From Sequoia sempervirens (lineage: Eukaryota > Streptophyta > Pinopsida > Cupressales > Cupressaceae): a DNA stretch of 64,000 nucleotides. Shown here one piece after another: positions 1 through 12,026 of the stretch (positions are counted from its first letter, which is position 1; the number at the start of each line of letters is the position of its first letter). The stretch covers positions 210,735,394 to 210,799,393 of the forward strand of contig VDFB02358134.1 in NCBI GenBank assembly GCA_007258455.2, read 5' to 3'. The position numbers and the translations under genes were made by a program. Under the pieces are notes generated by a model. The model was given only the letters and a program-made list of their open reading frames with translations, had not been told where the DNA came from and did no database searches.

Positions 1-990
1 ATGGACTTGCATCATTCTTCTAGAATAACAAAATCATGTCATGGATCAAATGCTCAAGAACATGAACTATCAAGGAAAAGGTTTAGGCCTTCATGAGCAA
101 GATATTCTATAGCCCATCCAAGTCAAAGATCACAATTACACATGTGGTCTTGGTTACATTTCTCAAGACTCACAAGCTAAAAATGTTGGTACAACATCTA
201 TACGTCATCAACAAGCCTCTTCCAAAAGAAATACAAGATCTTCCCATCACTTAGCCAAATCATTTGCTACCACCCCCCCTCCTCCATCATATTTCCTCAA
301 AACAACTATCCATATTCCTCTTTCATTTTCCCCATCCATTTTGGGTCCTTACATCCCTCCATCCACCATCATCCATCCTCCATCTACTATGTCCATGTCT
401 CCTCCAGGGCCTACATCTATTTTAGGCCCTTCTATCCAAAAATCACCTCCTCCATCTTGTCCTATTCATCCTTTCATCCATCCACTAGCTATCTATGTCA
501 GCCATCATAAACATCCCACTCTCATGTCCCCCAATTAGGATCAATAAAGGCACATACCTACACATCCTCCATCTACACATAATCCCCATAATCCTACCTC
601 CATCACTCCACATTATCCATCTCCTCACACCCATCCCATTGTTATTAAAAGCACTTTGGATGTTAAAGTAAAAATACATAAATCTAAACATCCACATGAA
701 TCAAAAGCTCCTCATGATCAAATCTAGAATCCAAATCAAATCCATAAGCCACAAAGGCCCACCAAAACAAAGATCAAAACCATGTGGATCCCTAAGAAAA
801 AGGATGCAATACCTTCAAATGAAAAAATTGTAAAAATATCCAAGGTTGCTAATCCAAAAGCTAATCATACACTCCCTTCACCTCCTAAATCTATTTTGGT
901 TCCTTATCTCCCAAAATTCACTATCCCATCTCCTCCATAATCCCCACATTCTCCATCCAATAATCCTCCTATCATTTCACATCCACCACT
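1..990 (+). pseudogene. Decayed retrotransposon coding fragment with G-patch-like segment
   Basis: Around 45-190 the plus strand reads, with one stop, as a glycine-rich G-patch-like stretch (NMNYQGKGLGLHEQ, then CGLGYISQ), similar in kind to the better G-patch at 16559-16670. It is followed by a long Pro/Ser-rich low-complexity stretch (about 230-540) and a basic segment near 780-800 reading KTMWIPKKK, a type of motif seen in plant retrotransposon linker regions. Several stops and frame changes are present, so it is not functional. No RT, protease or integrase is visible. I infer a fragment of a gypsy (Tat-like) element entering from the left edge; a copia-type polyprotein linker is an alternative. 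Confidence 0.45.
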
Positions 991-2528
991 CTATGTGATA
1001 ATGTTGGTCTTGAACTCATCATCCCATCACACACCTACCCCATCATTTCATCAACACACTTTCCAGCATCCTATCCATTATGTAATGCCTCTGGTGTTAT
1101 TGTACTCCTATGATACCTTTTTGTGCATGTGGTTGTTTCTGTTTGGATATTGCTTATGTTTGATGAATACTCGTGATTACGTTGGTGATTGTTTCATCTA
1201 TTTGACTTATATGTTTTGCTTGGATGCACATGATATTGTTTTATGATGTTAATGATACAATGATGCATGGTGTTCGTCTTTAACTGATTATGCCATAGTA
1301 TGTGGTTACACAAATTGTTTAATACTTGCTTCATGATATTTATGATGATGTGCTATTGTTTGAGGTTTGGATGAGGGGAACGGTGCTGCATCGCTCATCT
1401 ATGAGCACCCTGCCACACTGCAATTCTCTCTCACCATGTGAAGTTCATTGAATATATATGTTGTTTTGACATTTTTTTTTATGCAGGTTTGTAGGTACCA
1501 GGCACCGACTCCACTCACATTGTCAGGTCAAAGCATGCCCAACATACCCAATGGATATGATGTGGTTTAAGGATTTGGCAATAAAGTATCCCCATCCATG
1601 TCTGTCATCCCATCATTGTTTGATGATGTCATCTGTCAGTTCTCGCTCTGTTTGGTGTCATCTTGTTTTACGTTGTTTCATTTTTTAGGTGGAAATTTTA
1701 ATGTGTTAATTATTTGATTTAGATAGTATCATTACTGTTAATTAGTTAAATTAATACAATGATGGTTAATATTATGATTGAAATTAAACATTAAATGTAA
1801 TTATTAATGTGTTTTGTGAAGATCTAATTAAATGTTAAATTAGTTTGAAAATTTAAAATTATGTTTGTAAAATTAAAGGAATAATATCTTAATTGGAGCT
1901 TTATGAAATTTTAATTGGCAATTAAATAATAATGTGTATTTAATTAAATAATAATGTATATTTAGTTAAATAATAATGTATATTTAGTTAAATAATAATG
2001 TTTATTTAGTTAAATAATATCGTTTATTTTATTAAATAATATTGTCCATTTAATTAAATAATACTATTTATTTATTTGTTATTACTTGGATTTATTCAAA
2101 AATAAATAATTATGTTAATAACTGTATTTGGTAAATTTTTATACTAAAAGAGTTCTCTGTTAAATTTATAATGGGATAATATGTTTACCATGTAAAATAT
2201 TAAATGGTGGAAGGGTTGTGTTTAATGTAATATAATTTAATATAATATAATAAGATGGTATCCAAATAATTATTTTCCTCCTCGTGCCTTGTAAACCCTT
2301 TTCACTTTTTGCAAGATTCTTTCAACATGGAAGTAGCGAGAGTAGCTTAGGAATTTGCTTTACACCTATCATTTACATGTGTTTGAGGAGGGTAAAAGCC
2401 TTTCATTTTTCCTATGGCTAGCATTATTTAGAGGCAGGGGGAAGGAACTCAGTAAAAAGAACAAAAATCACTATGGGAAGGGGGAAGCAGTGGTTTTTGA
2501 GAAAGGAGAAATTACGAAGGAGCTGGAT
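991..2528. other. Non-coding stretch, AT-rich
   Basis: No coding region is recognised. The part from about 1250 to 1700 is GT-rich and may be old LTR material. From 1700 to 2250 it is extremely AT-rich and holds the short tandem array listed separately. The short open frame at 2355-2552 has no recognisable domain; it ends at the LINE insertion point and is probably chance or decayed element sequence. Confidence 0.5.
1918..2075. repeat. Tandem AT-rich repeat, about 22 bp unit
   Basis: About six to seven copies of a unit close to AATAATAATGTATATTTAGT plus two bases follow one another. The first copies are nearly identical and the right-hand ones have diverged (ATATCG, ATATTG and ATACTA variants). 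Confidence 0.75.
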
Positions 2529-2544
2529 AAAACACAGGAAGGGT
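2529..2544. repeat. Left target-site duplication of LINE insertion
   Basis: AAAACACAGGAAGGGT occurs here and again at 3376-3391 directly after an A-run. The copies are identical over 16 bases, of which the first four are A and may belong to the poly-A tail. Confidence 0.9.
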
Positions 2545-3375
2545 TTATTTAAAGTTGCTTCCTAGTTGGAATATCACCAATCAGTTGAATAAAAAGTGGA
2601 AATGTAGAGTTAGCACCAAATTTTGGTGTAAATTAAGTGCTCAAATATGGCATTCCAAATCTGATTTTGACTCCCAAGTGTTGGTTTGGAAGATATTGCA
2701 CTACAAGTTACCTATTGGAGATAGATTGAAATACATTATGGTTCAACCAGCAAACTACCCTTTTTGTAAGGCTATTGGAAGTTTGAGACACATTTTTTGG
2801 GATTGTGTATATGTTAAAAGGAAATGGTTCACTATTTTTAGAGACTTTTCAGCTGTTTTTATTCATGACTTAACTTGGAAAGAGGCTGTTTTTGGGCTTG
2901 GTATGAAAAAGGATGTAATTGCTGACTCTATTCGACATGTTATTTTGAAAAATATATGGAGAAATCGATGTGCTATAATTTTTTCTAATAAACTTAATCA
3001 GACTGTTGGGACTTTGCAGATGTACTCTGACATATGTTTTCAGGTTGCTATTCTTTTTTCACAGATACAGGTAATATGTAAGAAAAATGACAAAGCTAAA
3101 CTTCAGTTGCAATAGATTAAAGATCAGATAGTGAAGTTTTAGCTGGACAATAAACTTGATCATAATGATATACAACTTTTGTCTATGTAATTGCTTGGTT
3201 GATTTTTTGTACTACCTCAGTATATGTCATTGGTGCATGTAGATATTGTATGGTTCGTATGGCTTACGTCATTGGTAATTTTGTATTGTTTGTCTAGCAT
3301 TTTGGCTAGTCTTGTTTTATAGCTATTGCTGGTAGCTTTTCCTTGTAAATTCTTTTGCTTTGATCAATACAAAAA
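2545..3375 (+). mobile_element. 5'-truncated LINE (L1-type non-LTR retrotransposon)
   Basis: An insertion of about 830 bp lies between identical direct repeats of 12-16 bp and ends in an A-run (3371-3379). It contains the C-terminal part of a LINE ORF2 followed by a 3' UTR ending in GATCAATAC plus A's. The upstream endonuclease and RT domains are absent, as expected of 5' truncation during target-primed reverse transcription. The exact duplication and the long open frame indicate a fairly recent insertion compared with its surroundings. Confidence 0.88.
2555..3115 (+). pseudogene. LINE ORF2 C-terminal fragment (zf-RVT domain)
   Basis: A 186-residue frame without stops resembles the RT-associated zinc-binding region (zf-RVT type) found at the C-terminus of plant L1 ORF2 proteins. 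It reads VWKILHYKLPIGDRL, then PFCKAIGSLRHIFWDC, then a Trp-rich tail (KNIWRNRCAIIF). The first Cys of the usual C-x2-C pair seems replaced (YPFC). The ATG at 2555 is only the first Met after the truncation point, so the natural start lay upstream and is lost. It cannot encode an active polymerase because RT and endonuclease are missing. Family assignment rests on the pattern of conserved Trp, His and Cys. Confidence 0.8.
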
Positions 3376-3391
3376 AAAACACAGGAAGGGT
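3376..3391. repeat. Right target-site duplication of LINE insertion
   Basis: Second copy of AAAACACAGGAAGGGT, following the A-run that ends the LINE. Confidence 0.9.
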
Positions 3392-3935
3392 GAAGGTTGC
3401 TATTTTCTGAGAGTTATGGGTAAAGAACTAGCATTAAAGACTAAATACATATTTACTATTGTTTTAATAATAATAATATAACACACAACAATAGGCACCT
3501 CAAGTTAAAGCCCATGCATAGCTGATGCACAAAGGTATAAATAAGTAATTTCTTTTGGAAGATTGTTTAATGCTGTATCACATTTTATATAGAGATTTTT
3601 GGAAAAATTTAAATATTTTGAAGTATTGAATTTGTAAATATATTTAGTGTATGATGTTTTTCTTCTTCAATCACAGTATTCTTAGCACCTAATTTGATTA
3701 GTTAATTTAATGAAGTAAAAATGCATGCCCTACCTTTCTGTAGCACTTATCATTTGGTGCATGAACTAAATCCCATCTAGGAGCAGTTAGCCATAAATCC
3801 CACCTAGGAGCAGTTAGCCATTGCTACTTCTGTTTAGCACCCTCAAAATAAAAATAAAACTTATGCACAAATTCTCCTTTGAAATCATTTATACCTTCTT
3901 TCTACTTTCAACATTCATTATCTGTCACCAAATTT
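3392..3935. other. Non-coding spacer with a 27-bp tandem duplication
   Basis: No coding signal is seen. At 3768-3794 and 3795-3821 a 27-bp unit beginning AAATCCCAYCTAGGAGCAGT is directly repeated with a single difference. Confidence 0.6.
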
Positions 3936-3940
3936 GTATT
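3936..3940. repeat. Target-site duplication GTATT (left)
   Basis: GTATT directly precedes TGTAATACCCC and is repeated at 9082-9086 directly after GGGGTGATACA. Confidence 0.88.
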
Positions 3941-5290
3941 TGTAATACCCCTCTGTGTCAGTTGTTTTGGACTTGTGTGTGAGTTTCTGTGTGTGCTTCA
4001 TTGATTATTGTGTTATTTGATTATGTGGAAAATATAATATGTTAGTAATCATGTTTAAATAATTAATTAAATCATAAGTGATTTGTAAAGTTATTTAAAA
4101 TATGATTAGAAATTATTTAAATAATAATCAATTAAATTAAATCAAATGATTTAGAACAAATGATCTAATCAAACTAATTCGTTAAAAGTAAAAGTGATAT
4201 TATTAGATAAATTGATTTAAATTGTTGAAGTTAATAATAACTATGAACAAAATAGTCTTGAAAAGATAATTATTATAATAAGAAACTTAAATGAATAAGG
4301 AGATAGGAAGCCAAAGTGTTTTAAAGCAAGAAATGAAACTTCACCTTTAGAGCAGTTGGAAGTCAAATAAATAAATAAACAAATAAATGTTGTAGTAGTG
4401 CAAATGGTTGATTTTAATTACTCTAATGTGGAAGTAATTAATTAATAGTGTATTGTGGAGATAATGAATATATATTCAAATAAAAGTTCAATTTTGTGGA
4501 TTTAAATTTATTTAATATTAATCAAATGCATGATAAAAGAAAATGAAATGTAATGCATGAAAAGGCAACAAAGGGGAATTAAAGGGATTAATAATTATTT
4601 TGAGTTATTTCTTGAGATGTGACTTTTGGTATTCTTAGGAAGAGGAATGGAAGGGACTTTTGTGTGTGATTTTATTTAGGGGATTTTTGTTGGTAAGGGG
4701 GACTCTCTTTTCGAAGAGATTTTGGGAGAATTTGGCAGTCATTTTTCTGTTATTGCATACTTTTATTCTTCTGAGAATTCATTTGAGGTTTAAGATTTAA
4801 GTTTGAGGGAGGATTTTGGAGCTGCTGCTGGAAGGATTGGATCGACATGAAGGATAAAGCTTCTACAGTTATTTACAGGCGCAGGACGCCAGGTTCTCCT
4901 TCTTTTAAATTATCTTCTTTCTATAGCATCATATGAAATAAGAATTCTTTCTTCTGGATTTGAAATTTAATGCATGTAGAAAACTCTCAAATCCTTAGAA
5001 ATGTTTTGGACTGTGTTTCAATCAAGAAAAATTTACCAAGGTTCAGGATTTTAGTTGATTAAATGAAATTATTTGTTGGGTTTTGGACTGTTGTTTATTA
5101 TAATGAAACTAAGATTGGAATTCTGGAAATAACTAGTAATACTATAGTTTTGGCTGGGAAATATAATTAATAAATTTAAAATAATCTTTTTACTGGGAAA
5201 ACTGAGTTGTGTATATTCTTGTTTACATTTAAATATACACCAAAAAATTGTACAGTGTAGATCTGTCTCTATTTTTGAAGTATTTGAAAT

Positions 5291-5402
5291 ACAATATATA
5301 TATATATAAATATATATATGTATATATATATATATCTATTATATTTGATATATACATATATATATATATATACCCATATATATATATGTATATATACATT
5401 GA
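5291..5402. repeat. (TA)n-rich microsatellite
   Basis: Interrupted TATATA runs, self-complementary on each strand and able to form a hairpin. A shorter TA run occurs at 5699-5722. Open frames across it are artefacts of the repeat. Confidence 0.9.
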
Positions 5403-5478
5403 TAAAATATTGATTGTAAATTTATTTATTTTTGAAATTTGCCGAATTCCCATCGAAATTTTGCATTGGTTGATATTA

Positions 5479-5612
5479 TTAAACCACCGAATGAGTGGTG
5501 GTACGGCCTCGGCTGTACCCACCACCCAGCCGGGGGTTGGTACTCATGCGGCTATCTGCAGACTGTCCGCAGCCGGGTGTTAATCCCATGGCTGTTAATA
5601 GCCGTAGCAATT
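5479..5612. other. GC-rich, hairpin-prone island inside the solo LTR
   Basis: About 130 bp clearly richer in G+C than the surroundings. It includes an imperfect stem (GTGGTGGTAC paired with GTACCCACCAC around a GC-rich loop). It does not resemble a tRNA gene: no A or B box spacing is seen. Function unknown. Confidence 0.55.
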
Positions 5613-7635
5613 CCAAAGAAAATATAAGCTTTTGAAATATGCGCTTTATTTTTCCTTTAAACGAAAATTTCGTGTTTTGATATATGTATTTATAATTATA
5701 TTTATATATATATATATATATCATATATTTATTAATTAAGTTAATTATATTTTATGTCATAAGTTCTCTGTTATTTTTATTTAATTAAATTCTATCTATA
5801 AACAGATAGTTTCACTTTCTGGTATGAGATAAATAAAATTTTATTATAGTGAAGATATGGAAATAGAAAGGAACTTCTATTAATTTGTTAAATTGTGAAC
5901 TGTGATAGGATAATATAAGGGCAATCTATGAATATATATGTACCAGCTTTGATCGTTTTATTTCAAATGTGTATATGGTGGAAATAGAATTTAATATAGA
6001 ATTGAATAAGTTATCTTTTTATTCTTATTTTGTGAAGTTATAGTCTGGTAGACTTGTTGGATTCCTAGAAAAGATCTATTCTCTTTCTACATTCCCTCCT
6101 CAAAAAGAATTTAAATCTATAAATACACAGTGCTTTTAAAAGGTATTTATGTGTGTAAATTTATTTAGATAGATTTAATATTTTAAGGTGGTAAGTTCTA
6201 ATATGTAGTTTAAGTATTTAGAATATTGTTATTATTGTCATTTTTAAAGTATAAACAATTGATCTTAAGTGGCTTTCACAATTAATTTAAATATTGGAAG
6301 TGAGTGTTAAGTCAGTATGATGAAAGGAAAGTGGTAATAATGTTTTGAATATAAGTAGTTATGAAATGATAATGAGTTAACTTCCCAATTATTAAGTAGT
6401 TTTCAATTATGTTGATAGATGAAAAAGGAAATTTAAATGTATGGGCATGGTTAGAGAATGAGTAGGGCATTCTCAAATTGGATAGTTTATTGGTGAAAAG
6501 GGATTTTAATCTTTTGGAAATTGATTTCCTTTATATTCATTTAATGGTTGATTTGTAAGTTCTCTTTATGGATAAGTCTTTTAGAATACTTGTGATGGTT
6601 ATCATGAATTGATTTAGTATGGGTAAGTTGTAAAGTTATTTAGTTCTGGTCGTTAATTGATTGGTTAATAAATATTGTTCTCGATTGAATTTTTGGTTGT
6701 TGTTTATTATGTAAGTGTTTTTGTGGAGTTGTGTGTGGTTGAGTATTTAAGTTGTTCTTAAATTTGGTGCCTTGGATGCCTGGTTGCATGCTTTTACCTC
6801 TGTTGTTGAAGGATTGTTCCATGTTGGTGTGAATGCCTTTGGAGGCTAGTTTTGATTCAAGGAATCCTTTGTCATTTAATTTGTGTTGCAATGTAATTAG
6901 GAACTTGTATTTTGTTGATGAGTTATGGGTAGTTGATCTTCTTGGATTTCTGATTTATTTTGTATCAAAGTTGTTTATGTAGTCTGGATGGGGTTGTTGA
7001 TCTTATTTTAAGGTATTCACTCATTATATTTGAATTGAAAATAGTTCTGGTGGCCTTGCAATTATTGTTGTCATTGTTATGTTGCTGATTTTATGAAGGT
7101 GATTTGCGTACCATTACAAGGGGGTTCTTGTGAGGAGAAAATTGAGGTCTCCCGTGGAATGCCTAGTTGGCGGCTTTTGGTTTTATTAAGTGATTTCATT
7201 GAATTAAAGGTTGATTTTCTTTTGCGTTTTCCTACTTGAGGTGACACCATTATTGATTTGTGGATGGGTCTTGATGAATCTTTCCTTTTTATGGATTTTC
7301 TGATTTACTCTCATATTTGAGAAAATTTTATCCTTGTGTTGGAATTAATGGAGAAATACTCATGTTGCTTCACTTTACCATTGTTTATGGGTTTTCATTC
7401 TTTTGGCTTCCAGAGGCTTGAGATGTTTGATAATTGATGTTCTCTCTCTTTATGTGCCTTGATTTGGCAAGTGTTTTGGTTTCATGATTTTAAAAGGGTT
7501 GTACGGGAATTGTTGAGACTTTGATTATGTATTTATAGCAAGATGGATAATGCCTCACATGCTTCTCAGTTGTGATCTAATATTCTTGTTATGTTGTACA
7601 ACCCTTGGTTTCTTGGTTTTATGTGGTTGGGTCTC

Positions 7636-7998
7636 TAGGGAGAGTGGCTCCTCGTGGGGGTCGGCACCCCGCTTAAGGGGAAGGGCACAGGATAACCCAC
7701 GAGTGAGTTAGTAATTAAGTGAAAATATAATAATTAACTTAGGAGGGTAGGGTAGTAATCTCATTATAAGATTTTAGAAAAAGGATGCCTCATCTTCATT
7801 AGTGCTTTTGCAGACTAATGGAAGGCTGAGAAGGCCGTGGTTGGCAAGGTCATGACCTCGTCTTCACGAGAGGTCTATGGCTCCACATGAGTCACCCTAT
7901 GGACCGACACCTCCAGTTGGGAGGAAGGGCACAGGACAGCCATAGATGGGGGTCGGCACCTCCAGTTGGGAGGAAGAGCACAGGATAACCCATGTAGG
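7636..7998. repeat. Three dispersed copies of a GTCGGCACC/GGGCACAGGA repeat
   Basis: Copies at about 7636-7700, 7897-7947 and 7948-7998 share GGTCGGCACC (or GACCGACACC), then GGAAGGGCACAGGA and a CCCAC or CCATA ending. The last two are adjacent. They lie inside the GT-rich half of the solo LTR. Confidence 0.7.
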
Positions 7999-9081
7999 AC
8001 TATGCGATGACACTCTCCCCTAGTTTCCCAGGTGTTTTTACTTTATTATGTTCCTCTGGAAGTACGTTATGGGAGTTGTTTTAGATTTTTGTTGATTGGA
8101 CTTATATTGATTTAAATGGAGTATTTCCTTTATACATCTTTGGTGTACTTTGTGGTCTTGTATGATCTCATTGATATTTGATTTATGACCTTGTACTCCT
8201 TTGGTACTGTGCTATGATGTTATTATATTGTTTAATTGCAATTTGAATTGTATTTTGTTTATTAATTCAGTTTGATTTGGAAGTGGTTCATGATCATTCT
8301 TTGGTTACTTGTTTTTGGTCATTGCTTTGATTTATGTGTTGGGATTTGTGACTTTAAGTTATTATATTGACTCTTGTAATCCTTGAGTTTTATGATACTT
8401 TTGTATGTCGTTGAGTCTTGTGGTTCCCTATTTCGATGATCTTGGTTGAGGTCTCTTTCTTGTTATCCCCTTTAGCATGGGGGGTGGGTCTTCAGACCCA
8501 CATGGTCGGGTGGAACATGCTAAGCACCCCATTGGGTCCCCAGTCGAGGATCAAGAGGTGTGGATTGGTGCGGTTGCAGTGACTCTAAAGTTGTACTTGT
8601 TTTGGAGCCAGTTATGATGCTTTGTATTCATCTATTTTGTATCATGGTATCTTGTGTAAGGATTCCATTTATGTTTGGAAACATTGTTGTATCATTGTAC
8701 CTCTAGAACATTGTACTGTAATATAATGTTAACTCAGTGTGATTATTGGCCATGGCAATTGTTATTCATTGGATTAAGTTAATCATGCATATGTTGTATT
8801 TATGTACTCAGATGGTTCTTATAAATGATTTTTCATGTTAATGTTTAATTTGTTATGGATTATATCTTTGGATTTTATTCTTTATTGTCGTTGTGTGGAT
8901 CTCAGTCTCGTAATGACTCCTCGTGTACCCCAAGGGATGTAAGTTCTAATGAATCTACTTAAATGAAATTCATGTTATGATTTAATGTGTATTACATGTA
9001 TGTTATGTTTACCTTTAAATAAAAATTGTGCTGTAATTATTGGTTATTTGTCCTTTGGGGTTTGCACAACGGGGTGATACA

Positions 9082-9086
9082 GTATT
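9082..9086. repeat. Target-site duplication GTATT (right)
   Basis: Matches 3936-3940 exactly. Confidence 0.88.
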
Positions 9087-12026
9087 CATACATTCCATTT
9101 AGATACGTGAGAAATGAAGCTTTAAGTTAAAATAGTACATGTTAATTCTAATAAATAAAATGAGGTTAGATGATACTATACCTTTAAGATTGATTTTCTC
9201 TTTTTAAAATACTCATTTTAATTGAATAGTTGTAGGTTTAAATATTTATGAAGATAGCTCTATTATTTATAATATTTAGAACCTATATGAGTATTTAAAA
9301 AAAATAAAAAAATTTCAAATGATATTTACTAATTATATAGCTGCTTTTAAATAAAAATAGTTAACCAAGTAAAGAAATTAAATTTAAATTAAAAAATAAA
9401 TTATGAATTATATTTTACAAAAGATAAGTAATCTAATTATGGGGTAAATTTTATGTTGACAAGTAATTAAAATTTGAGTTAGACTAACAACAATTATTTA
9501 CTCAAGGAGATTAGTATATTTGTAGGGTAATTCATAGTTATATATGTTAAGGGCGTTGGGGATTTTGGTCAATTAATATCAAATAATAAAATCTAACTTA
9601 ATTTAGTAGTTTTAAAGAGTTAGTTGTTCTTTTTCTGTTACTGCATCATCATGCAATCAATAATTTATCTTTGTAAATATATATTTAAAATTTGATTTGT
9701 TTAAAACTTGTTTTATTAGATATGTGTAATTTCATTATCTTGTAAGTTACTGTAAATAGTCATTTATCTTTTTAGTATATTTAAAATTTGATTCATTTAA
9801 AATTAGATCTATATAAAACTTGTTTTATTAGATATGGGTAATTTTCATTACCCTTAAGTTACTGTAATGGTAATTTATCTTTGTAGTATACTTAAAATTT
9901 TATTTATTTAAAATTAGAATTATTAAAACTTGTTTTATTAAATATGGGTAATTTTATTATCTAGTAAGTTAGTGTAATAGTAATTTATTTATTTTGGTAT
10001 ATTTGAAACTAGAATTGTTTCAGTGCATTTAAAATTATATTTATTTTCAAGTGCATTTGAAATTAAAATTAGATTTAATTACAAGATTATTTAAAATTAA
10101 ATTTATTTTTTGATTTATTTAAAATTAGAATTATTTAAAACTTGTTTTATTAAATATGGGTAATTTCATTATCTAGTAAGTTACTGTAATAGTAATTTAT
10201 TTATTTTGGTATATTTAAAACTAGACTTGTTTCAAGTGCATTTAAAATTAAAATTAGATTTAATTACAAGACTATTTAAAATTAAATTTATTTTCAAACA
10301 CCTTTACTTTTAGATTTGTGATTGTGCATAAATCATATATGGTAGATTTTAATGAAAAGTTATTTAGTTTGAAGTCAACAAAGGTAAATGTTATACTTTT
10401 AATTAAATTTAATTTGCAGTAAAAAAATTTAGCTTACATTCAAATTAAATTTATTATTTTAAAATAACATATATATATATAGGTTATATTTTAAATTTTA
10501 ATCAATTTCAAGTAAACAAAAGTATAGGCTAGGAATTTTAAATCAAAAGAAATCTTATGTTTTGAATATGATAGGTTTACCCAAGTGCTTATCTATTTAA
10601 AATATATTATAAAGGAAATGCTTTTAATCATAGTGGATTATTTCATTATTTATTACATTATCTTTAATAAGTTTGGATTATGTTCACGTTCAAATGAATG
10701 GGTATGTATAGTACTTTTGAACATGTTTGGATAGTTATTTTGGTTATACTTTGAGTGCTCATTGGAATTGATTTCTTATGCATACTATTGGTTCCATGTT
10801 GATCATACTTTCCTCTTGCATTATTTTGCTTTTGAGGTAATCTTTATGTATAGATATGTTTTGGATAAGTTGGGAACTCATAAATGCTTAAGCCACTCCC
10901 ATTTGATAAGTTATGGGTGGTAGGTTGTTAGGCTTCTAGAGGTGATGGGAAACCTATTTTGCGTGGAATTTTCCAATGATTAGACCTTTGTGTTCCATTG
11001 ATTGTATTTCTATTTTGAGTTTGTGGGTGTACCATGTTCCATGATTTTCCTTGCCTTTGTTTATGATTTTGAGCGAGATGGTTCATGCCTCATACGTGTA
11101 TACATTTTGTGGCTTTTATGCTTAGTACACCATTGTTGTTGTGAGTCTTGTTTTAGAATTATTTGGAAGGGTTTCCTAAACAAGCGTTTTACTTGTTTGA
11201 TGTTGTTTTATGTCAGTGTTGAGTTATCCCTTTTTGCTTGACCTTGTTTGGATGTGGATCCTTTCTTTTCATCTCCTGGCATAGGGGGTGGACCTTCGGG
11301 TCCATGTGGTTAGGTGGAACGTGCTATGCACCCATTGGGTTTCCAGGTTGTGTTTTCAATGCAGAAGCGGATGCAGATTTCCTAGAGCTCCACTTGGTTG
11401 AATACTGGACCTCATTTTGTACCTTATTCTTCATTGATGTATCATAAAAGTGTATTTGATATACTATTCTCATTGATATAAGGGAAGCAATATGTAATGA
11501 ACAATTGGATTCATGATGTGTTGTATTTGTAGAAATTTGCTCCACCATTGTAATATTGATCTATGAGCTGAAATGTCATACATAATGAATATATTTTCCT
11601 ATCTTTTGTTCATAAAGGTTGTATGTCATCACTATGTAATCTTGGTTTTTATTCAATTTCATTTTTGGTAAGAGTTTAGGTTTCATAATGCCAACCCATG
11701 TACCCTAGAGGACATAGAATGATGGATGTATCTTTTCATCACTATTGATCCTGGATGAATGTATGATTATGTTATCTTGTGAATGCATGCTTCTATTGTT
11801 AACTTCTGAGCATTATCTTTAACAATGTCTTGGCTGGGGGCATTTACATGTAATGCAACCATGTAACCTAATGGGACTAGTTAGGTCTTGTCACATAACA
11901 TATATTTGATCATATTTTAATGTTTGTACATATTCACCTTATCTAATATTTCACCTTAAAAAAATAAAAATAAAAATTAGTGTTGTATTTTGTTGTCCTT
12001 TGGGATTCACATGGTGGGGCGTTACA
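9087..12026. mobile_element. Degenerate second chromovirus-type LTR (left end not found)
   Basis: The right end, GGGGCGTTACA at 12016-12026, matches the end type of the solo LTR. An internal block at 11284-11350 (GGGGGTGGACCTTCGGGTCC...) is a diverged copy of 8474-8545. As in the solo LTR, an AT-rich left part is followed by a GT-rich right part. I could not find a TGTAAYRCCCC start, so the element is truncated or heavily mutated on the left. No coding domain is present. Confidence 0.6.
9703..10260. repeat. Tandem array, about 110-bp unit
   Basis: AAAACTTGTTTTATTARATA begins at 9703, 9815, 9925 and 10137, each followed by TGGGTAATTT...AAGTTA.TGTAAT. The spacings are 112, 110 and 212 bp, the last being roughly two units with the middle diverged. 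Confidence 0.8.

Larger units (their letters stand above)
3941..9081. mobile_element. Solo LTR, about 5.1 kb, Tekay/Del chromovirus type
   Basis: The segment begins TGTAATACCCC and ends GGGGTGATACA, an inverted terminal match with TG...CA ends, and has identical 5-bp duplications GTATT on both sides. No gag or pol lies inside. These are the marks of a solo LTR left by LTR-LTR recombination. The TGTAAYRCCCC...GGGGYGWTACA ends are typical of Tekay/Del chromoviruses, which have long LTRs; that family call is by end sequence only. The left half (to about 6500) is AT-rich with a TATATATTC box near 4466, and the right half is GT-rich. A (TA)n block, a GC-rich island and 66-bp repeats lie inside. 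Element polarity is not proven. Confidence 0.85.

Noticed and set aside
5229..5583. Open frames on both strands across the TA repeat
   Set aside because: Tyr/Ile repeats produced by TATATA; no protein family.
5500..5600. Possible tRNA gene in the GC-rich island
   Set aside because: Contains GGGTGTTAATCCC but lacks a proper T-loop, A box and cloverleaf spacing.
11002..11447. Two successive frames (79 and 69 codons)
   Set aside because: They lie inside the degenerate LTR and have no homologue in the matching part of the solo LTR.
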